In this document: positions 58,705 to 64,000 of the stretch, piece after piece | Position numbering within the stretch: position 1 is the first letter of the stretch | Layout of the letters: every line of letters starts with the position of its first letter | Source of the DNA: Lamellibrachia columna | Lineage: Eukaryota; Annelida; Polychaeta; Sabellida; Siboglinidae | DNA: 64,000 nt | Reading direction: 5' to 3' | Assembly (NCBI GenBank): GCA_963662155.1 | Contig: OY759261.1 | Span: forward strand, 70,903,669-70,967,668 | Position numbers and translations under genes: made by a program | The notes under the pieces: generated by a model | The model's input: only the letters and a program-made list of their open reading frames with translations | Told to the model about the DNA's origin: nothing | Database searches by the model: none

Positions 58705-58960
58705 ATTTAATTACGAGGTAACGTTAGTGAAGGATCAGTGTAGATTGGATATCAGAAAGTATTCATTCTCAAAGAGATCGATAAATAAATGGAACACAAT
58801 ATCTACTGAGTGTGTGAATGCTAGCGGCGTGAATATGTTTAAAAAGAAAATTGACTAACATCTCAGAATGGCGGATTACACCGAGATAAATAATCGTTGG
58901 ACTATCTATAAGCTATTGGCTTCCTTGTCCATTTACCATCTGGGTGTTTTATTTTTTGCT
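58705..58960 (+). pseudogene. CR1-type LINE 3' tail relic
   Basis: A plus frame reads TLVKDQCRLDIRKYSFSKRS, then ECVNASGVNMFKKKID followed by an early stop, matching the CR1 C-terminus at 11.7 kb. The 3' UTR shares TTGGACTATC.ATAAGC and ATTGGCTTCCTTGTCCATTT. 5'-truncated and diverged. Confidence 0.87.
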
Positions 58961-59885
58961 TTGGATAACACTTTTGTTCAATATTGATATAAGCACAAAT
59001 AAGGGAGGAAAACGTGGGAGATATAGGAGACTTCCTTACCAATTATTTGGGGGTGTCGCGGGATCACATCAAAACTGTATTAATATCTACACTTGCTCGC
59101 ACTAACGTAGTTATAATGTAATGTAATTAATACATACGGAGAAAAAGAGTTACGTTTGATACCCGGACCTATATGTAAATCTGGACTATGGGCGTAATTA
59201 CCCGCTGGCACTGTTAGGGGGTGTGTCATAATTGATGTCTGTCTGCTTATAGCTATTTATTGAAAAATAACAACTCACTGACGAACACATTTCTTTTGAC
59301 CACAGACCACTACTGAGCATTATTCAGATGAGGAGCCACTTTTGCCGGTTTGGGCGAATTTCGATTGAGCCCAGTCGAAAATAATTTAATAGTTTACCCG
59401 ATAACTTCGTCAAAACTAACTAACATATTTGCATAAATGAGTTAGCATGTTGTAGGGGATACTAGATAGGTCCGATTTATCGCGAAATTATTCTGAAACG
59501 AGACGAGCGAAAAAAATCCAATTGAGGAGGAACCTTTACGCACAGGTTTATTGTTATATGTATCTACCGAGAGAGAGGTTTTTGTACAACTTCCAGAGTG
59601 GGACGGAAGGTTGGCATGGATGGCATCCTTACATTTGGGGTCGTATCAAAATTTCAAGCATATTTAATATTTCAGATACATAATTTAGCATAGAAAATTG
59701 TTTTTATCTTGGTAAATGCATGGTATTTTTTTAATATAAAAAAAAAAGTAATAATTGTACTAATTAAATACTTTAGTAATTATGTCTAATTATTGATGCT
59801 CCCGACCACCACAAACCAAACTAATAAGTTATGTTTTATCGGATTTTTTTTTTTTTACATGGTCCCTTATGTGTATTTCGACCCC
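58961..59885. other. AT-rich intergenic stretch
   Basis: No gene or repeat family recognised. Confidence 0.4.
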
Positions 59886-60125
59886 TTAATCGCGGTCTCT
59901 TGACGTCAGCGAACGCGCGCTTTTTCTCATTTGGCGCGTCGCCAACGGCGCCGCAGCATTCTCGTTTACACCCGGCAGATGCGTGTTACGAATTATTTAT
60001 CGACCTTATTTGCTTCGGGCCAGAGTCACGCGATGTGCAAGGCTGCGTGCAAGTAGCAGATTGTTTAGCGCACAAAATAACGTCTAATACAAAGACAATT
60101 TAAAATTAAAAAGACTGACGTAATG
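59886..60125. other. CpG-rich low-repeat island (candidate conserved element)
   Basis: Complex sequence (GACGTCAGCGAACGCGCGCT, GGCGCGTCGCCAACGGCGCC, GTTACGAATTATTTATCGAC) flanked by AT-rich DNA. It includes a CRE-like TGACGTCA-type site. A short plus frame (59831-60103) is unrecognised. Confidence 0.3.
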
Positions 60126-60373
60126 ACCGCACAGTGGGCCCCTTTTAATAGAATCACCTAGGTTCAGGCAATTTGTCTGATTAATTTAAATGGCGTTTTT
60201 TTATGATTCAATTTCAATAAATATATTTTATTCTAGTAAACGGCTGATTCTGTTTTCCTTGGTTCTCCTACGCGAGCCTACTGTACTGTCAATGTGGCGG
60301 GGGCTCTACTTGAAAAGTGTAGCTGAAAATATTACGTGAAACAATTGTCGCACAGCCTATTTGTTTGTGCAGT

Positions 60374-60465
60374 CATGTTGCAAAACAGATAATTAATAAC
60401 ATACGTATTTAATCATGGGTCATGTTGCAAAACAGATGATTAATAATATACGTATTTAATTGTAG
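60374..60465. repeat. 46-bp tandem duplication
   Basis: Two copies of a 46-bp segment beginning CATGTTGCAAAACAGAT. Confidence 0.9.
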
Positions 60466-60767
60466 GTGTGTATACACAGTATCTTCAATCAGCGTCATCA
60501 CCACGGCGGTGTCCCGAGCAGTTCTAGATGTCTACACAAGCCAACGCTCCAAGGAGGTGACGCTGAATGGCATCAGCAACACTGAACCATTGCGTCAGAA
60601 CAAATGATGTAACGGCAGCCAAGGTCTATGGTGTAGTCGGGGGTCGGGGGACAGGGATCGGGGGTCAGGGAGCTCCAAGCATTGTCGAAATACAAATTCC
60701 CGAAAAGTTAGCGATAAGGGGCTTGGTAAATATAACATTTCAATAAGCCATTTTTTGGATAGGATTG

Positions 60768-60897
60768 ACCACACCCACCCACCCACCCACCCACCCACCC
60801 ACCCACCCACCCACCCACCCACCCACCCACCCACCCACCCACCCACCCACCCACCCACCCACCCACCCACCCACCCACCCACCCACCCACCCACCCC
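60768..60897. repeat. (CCCA)n tract; (TGGG)n on minus strand
   Basis: About 31 uninterrupted CCCA tetranucleotides. The minus strand is (GGGT)n, which satisfies the G-quadruplex pattern of GGG runs with 1-nt loops many times over. The Gly-Trp-Val open frame is an artefact. Confidence 0.97.
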
Positions 60898-61590
60898 TGG
60901 GAGATCGACTATAAGCAACATGGGTGTGTACTTCACGCTATACTTGCTGTCTTGGTCGGTCTAGAGGCAGACAATCAACGTTGAGTCAATTTATCTCATC
61001 TTGGCCGATCTAACACGTAATACCGAGCATATTCTTGACTTGTTTTAATTAATTACACAATGCCACAGTGATGTCAATAAAATAAATATATTTTTCTTAG
61101 AATGATTGATTGCGTATTTCCCCCAAAAGGCTAATGAATATTAGGCCCGATTCCCGGAATCAGTGAATGTGCTTATATAAATAGCACAGCTGGTTTGTCG
61201 TATGCGAAAGTGTAGCCGCAAACACTAAGTGCACGTATGTGAACCAAAGTTCTGAAAACTCGTAATATCTTTGGTTAAGAAAGTAAGTGGGACTAAGCAC
61301 AAATCCACGTTTCTATAATAATAACCTTTCTCCCAGGGTTGATAGTAGAGCCACCCGTGGGTCACGAGGATGACAGACCACGTCGAGGCTGAGCAAATCA
61401 TTATCTCCGTAATCGCCGTGGACGCAGGTGGCAAACGAAGCTCGCAATAAAACAGTCAGGTCCCGCAGCGCACAGCGACGAGCAGGCGGCGGCGATAGAG
61501 GTTGTCGCAGACATGTACGTGGACGCTCGGGAACCATGGCTAGCTAGTAGCTACACATCGTTATTATTTCAATGTTGAAACCAATGTTAA
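60898..61590. other. Unique intergenic stretch
   Basis: No gene recognised. Confidence 0.4.
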
Positions 61591-61595
61591 AAGTA

Positions 61596-62330
61596 AACGC
61601 CCGTTCACACGAGCGATTAAACGCATTGTCGCCCGACCAATCGGACAACTAATCGCTCGTGTGAAAACCTTCGCGATTAACGAGGCCAATTTGTGGCTAC
61701 AACTGTGTCGCTGGATTGGCGACTGGGTCCAATTCGGGCGACAGTTTAAGTCAGTGATCAATCAGCGACGGTCACCACCGAATGCAGGTGTATCGGCCGT
61801 GACCTTTAATCATAAGTCAATTGTATTGGGGATTGGCGCCCATAAATAGGTCGCACTTGCAGTGGCTACATACGTTGCTTTTGTGAACGAGCACATACTT
61901 TTGTGAACGAGCACATACTTTTGTGAACGAGCACATACTTTAACTGCGTTTTGTTATGCGACACATTGTCGCCCGACCAATTGGGCAACTAATCGCTCGT
62001 CTTAACTGGTCTAACTCAGGCAATTCCGCATTGGACACAAAGCTACGAATCGGTTTCTATAAAAACTGGACACGTCAGTTTTGGGCCACATACCACAGTT
62101 TAACTGTCAGTTACGATCCGTCCGCAATTACCCACGAAGAGTCCCTGGGAAAAGGAAAATTGCGTTTGGTGATTGAATTTATTCCGCGCACTTTTGCATC
62201 GGAATAAAGCTAATGTTTGATGTACATTTGATGGCAATGAACATACACTGGTCCCACGCGTATCACATCAACATTTCCAAACCATCACCGGGCACGGTCG
62301 AATTGACGGGTATCAGCTTTGTCTGCGTTT
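61596..62330 (+). mobile_element. Decayed DNA-element cluster: internal duplication and F3 copy 2
   Basis: A 16-bp inverted pair (TTCACACGAGCGATTA / TAATCGCTCGTGTGAA) lies at about 61601-61667. The block CATTGTCGCCCGACCAAT...CAACTAATCGCTCGT occurs twice in direct orientation (about 61625 and 61963). Between them, CTTTTGTGAACGAGCACATA is repeated three times (61878-61940). The right part (62095-62325) is homologous to 41330-41655 (F3), including the SxHF..IG-coding block, with an in-frame stop. TTCACACGAGCGATTA-type ends suggest a DNA-transposon terminus. No intact protein. Confidence 0.45.
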
Positions 62331-62399
62331 TTTGAAAAACGAAGCAGGTAATTTTCACGAATTTCACACAGCACGTGTGTTTATTGACGGAAATGTGTT

Positions 62400-62700
62400 G
62401 TGACATTTAAAAGAAAATTGTAGGAAAATGTTTCCAAGAATCCAAATAAACACTATGTTGGATGCTTACCAATGCAATGGTGATCTCATCACTTTTGTCT
62501 TGTCATTGACCTGCAGAAACGTTTTCATCAAATCTGCAATTTTGTTTTCGAGAAAATCAACATGGAAGACGTTTCCGGTCACGTGTCGCCCAAATAAACG
62601 AGATTCAGTACCCGTACACCAGGGATCCTCCCGTAACTGACACGCGGTTATGCTGCCGACAACTAGAAATTTAAACACAAACGTCACACGCCTCAAGTGT
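62400..62700 (+). mobile_element. Dispersed element F2, copy 3 (unexpanded)
   Basis: Aligns with 22920-23430: TTGACCTGCAGAAACGTTTT, ATTTTGTTTTCGAGAAAATC, AACATGGAAGACG.TTTCC, then a single AGGGATCCTCCCGTAACTGA and CACGCGGTTATGCTGCC..AACTAG. The segment repeated 14 times at 23.1 kb is present once. Confidence 0.68.
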
Positions 62701-63490
62701 GCCTCAAATATTTTCTAAGTAATTTTTATTCTCAAAATAATTTCAAAGCCCACGCGTAATGCACTTAATTAAGATTTGCTGATTATAAGTTAAGAAATTC
62801 AGATTGATATGTTGGGTGGGTGAGATACAGTATTATGTTGAACTTTTACCCAGAGTGGAATGTAACATTTTCCCTGGCACAGTCCCGAGGTAATAAAACG
62901 ATCCCAATGGATCTGGAAGAATCCTAGGCAAAAAAGCAGAACTGCAGTTGGAGTGAATGAACTTATAAGAGTTTTGTAAAAAATAAATATTCCAATAATA
63001 AAACAATTATATATGACTAACCCCCACCCACACATACCTCAATAAAAAAATATATAAATTTGAGGCACTGCATGTTCACGTATTGTCAATGAAGTGAATG
63101 GGAATCCCATTATTATAAAACGAAAAAATAAATAAATTAAATGTTCAATGTTTGTGTGATAATCAAAGGGGACCATTGACCGACCAACGCACATCACATT
63201 TTGTTATTATTAGAACTGCCTATATTTACATAGTCCAACAGCAGGAACGCAATCCGGATAGTTGCACTCTGTAAACCACTTTTGGTGAGAAACATCTCAG
63301 AGAGCATGCTTCAACCTGACAAGTACTTCCGGGTTGTAATGAGAGTAGGAAAGAGAATGAAGTGAAATATGCTATAAAGTGTTATAATCACGAGACATCC
63401 GACGCCGCAGAAATAAGACAAACCGATCACCCTATGCGAAACTTCAACACTCGGCTTCGGCTCAGATTATCAATCCTGGACCGGCCTATA
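62701..63490. other. Intergenic stretch with one dispersed-repeat fragment
   Basis: Contains the third copy of the 43.1-43.6 kb repeat at about 63060-63180. No gene recognised. Confidence 0.5.
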
Positions 63491-63494
63491 TAGG

Positions 63495-64000
63495 AATGGC
63501 ATCAGTCTACGGCTTGTCTAGCGTTATATACGAATAGCATCAGTCTACGGCTTGTCTAGCGTTATATACGAATGGCATCAGTCTACGGCTTGTCTAGCGT
63601 TATATACGAATGGCATCAGTCTACGGCTTGTCTAGCGTTATATACGAATGGCATCAGTCTACGGCTTGTCTAGCGTTATATACGAATGGCATCAGTCTAC
63701 GGCTTGTCTAGCGTTATATACGAATGGCATCAGTCTACGGCTTGTCTAGCGTTATATACGAATAGCATCAGTCTACGGCTTGTCTAGCGTTATATACGAA
63801 TGGCATCAGTCTACGGCTTGTCTAGCATTATATACGAATAGCATCAGTCTACGGCTTGTCTAGCGTTATATACGAATGGCATCAGTCTACGGCTTGTCTA
63901 GCGTTATATACGAATAACATCAGTCTACGGCATGTCTAGCGTTATATACGAATGGCATCAGTCTACGGCATGTCTAGCGTTATAAACGAGGATCATCAGT
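63495..64000. repeat. 38-bp minisatellite, about 13 copies, truncated by window edge
   Basis: Units of GAATGGCATCAGTCTACGGC + TTGTCTAGCGTTATATAC with GAATAG, GCATTA and GGCATG variants. Continues past base 64000, so its full length is unknown. Confidence 0.96.

Noticed and set aside
60768..60897. Interstitial telomere repeat
   Set aside because: The unit is CCCA/TGGG, not TTAGGG or a known animal telomere unit.

Overview
The window looks like intergenic or intronic DNA from an animal nuclear genome, most likely a marine invertebrate. A lophotrochozoan such as a mollusc is my guess, but nothing here fixes the phylum. The evidence is a decayed CR1-clade LINE with several dead 3' tails, an L2-like LINE tail, tRNA-derived SINEs, short inverted-repeat DNA elements, six long (TA)n tracts, and more than thirty minisatellites. 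I see no intact host protein-coding gene, no rRNA or tRNA gene, no operon structure and no CRISPR array. Nearly all long open frames lie inside tandem arrays and are artefacts of repeat units that lack stop codons.

Layout: 1-6.7 kb is a 49-bp array entering from the left, a (TA)n tract beside a 54-bp palindrome, a 95-bp array (14 copies) and degenerate 22-bp and GAGT arrays. 8.0-9.8 kb is a dispersed element (copy A of family F1) swollen by about 56 copies of a 26-bp unit, followed by a 148-bp palindrome with a (TA)n centre. 10.4-14.9 kb holds a CR1 3' tail (+) and a large CR1 copy (-) with an ORF1 esterase remnant, endonuclease and reverse transcriptase, broken by a stop and two frameshifts. 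16.1 kb is a SINE relic. 17.35-18.58 kb is F1 copy B, swollen by 13 copies of a different 60-bp unit. 19-26 kb is dense in arrays, ending in about 54 copies of a 36-bp unit. 26-32 kb is mostly low-repeat sequence with one SINE. 32.5-38.3 kb is a SINE, a 19-bp array (about 76 copies), a LINE relic, a 20-bp array, a CR1 relic, a small inverted-repeat element and a 44-bp array interrupted by a retroelement-like insert. 40-47.3 kb holds F1 copy C (unexpanded), fold-back elements and a SINE swollen by a 30-bp array. 47.6-64 kb is further arrays, an L2-like tail, another CR1 tail, long (TA)n tracts, a G-rich (TGGG)n tract, and a 38-bp array running off the right edge.

The central observation is that minisatellites here arise inside dispersed elements. 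In F1, copy A amplified one internal segment, copy B amplified another, and each segment is single-copy where it survives in the other copies. The same contrast between expanded and single-copy versions is visible in a tRNA-SINE (43.8 kb versus 32.5 kb) and in a third family, F2 (23.0 kb versus 62.4 kb). Other arrays end exactly at LINE or SINE fragments. Between the repeats lie several CpG-retaining, low-repeat islands that could be regulatory or cryptic first exons; comparison with related genomes would decide.
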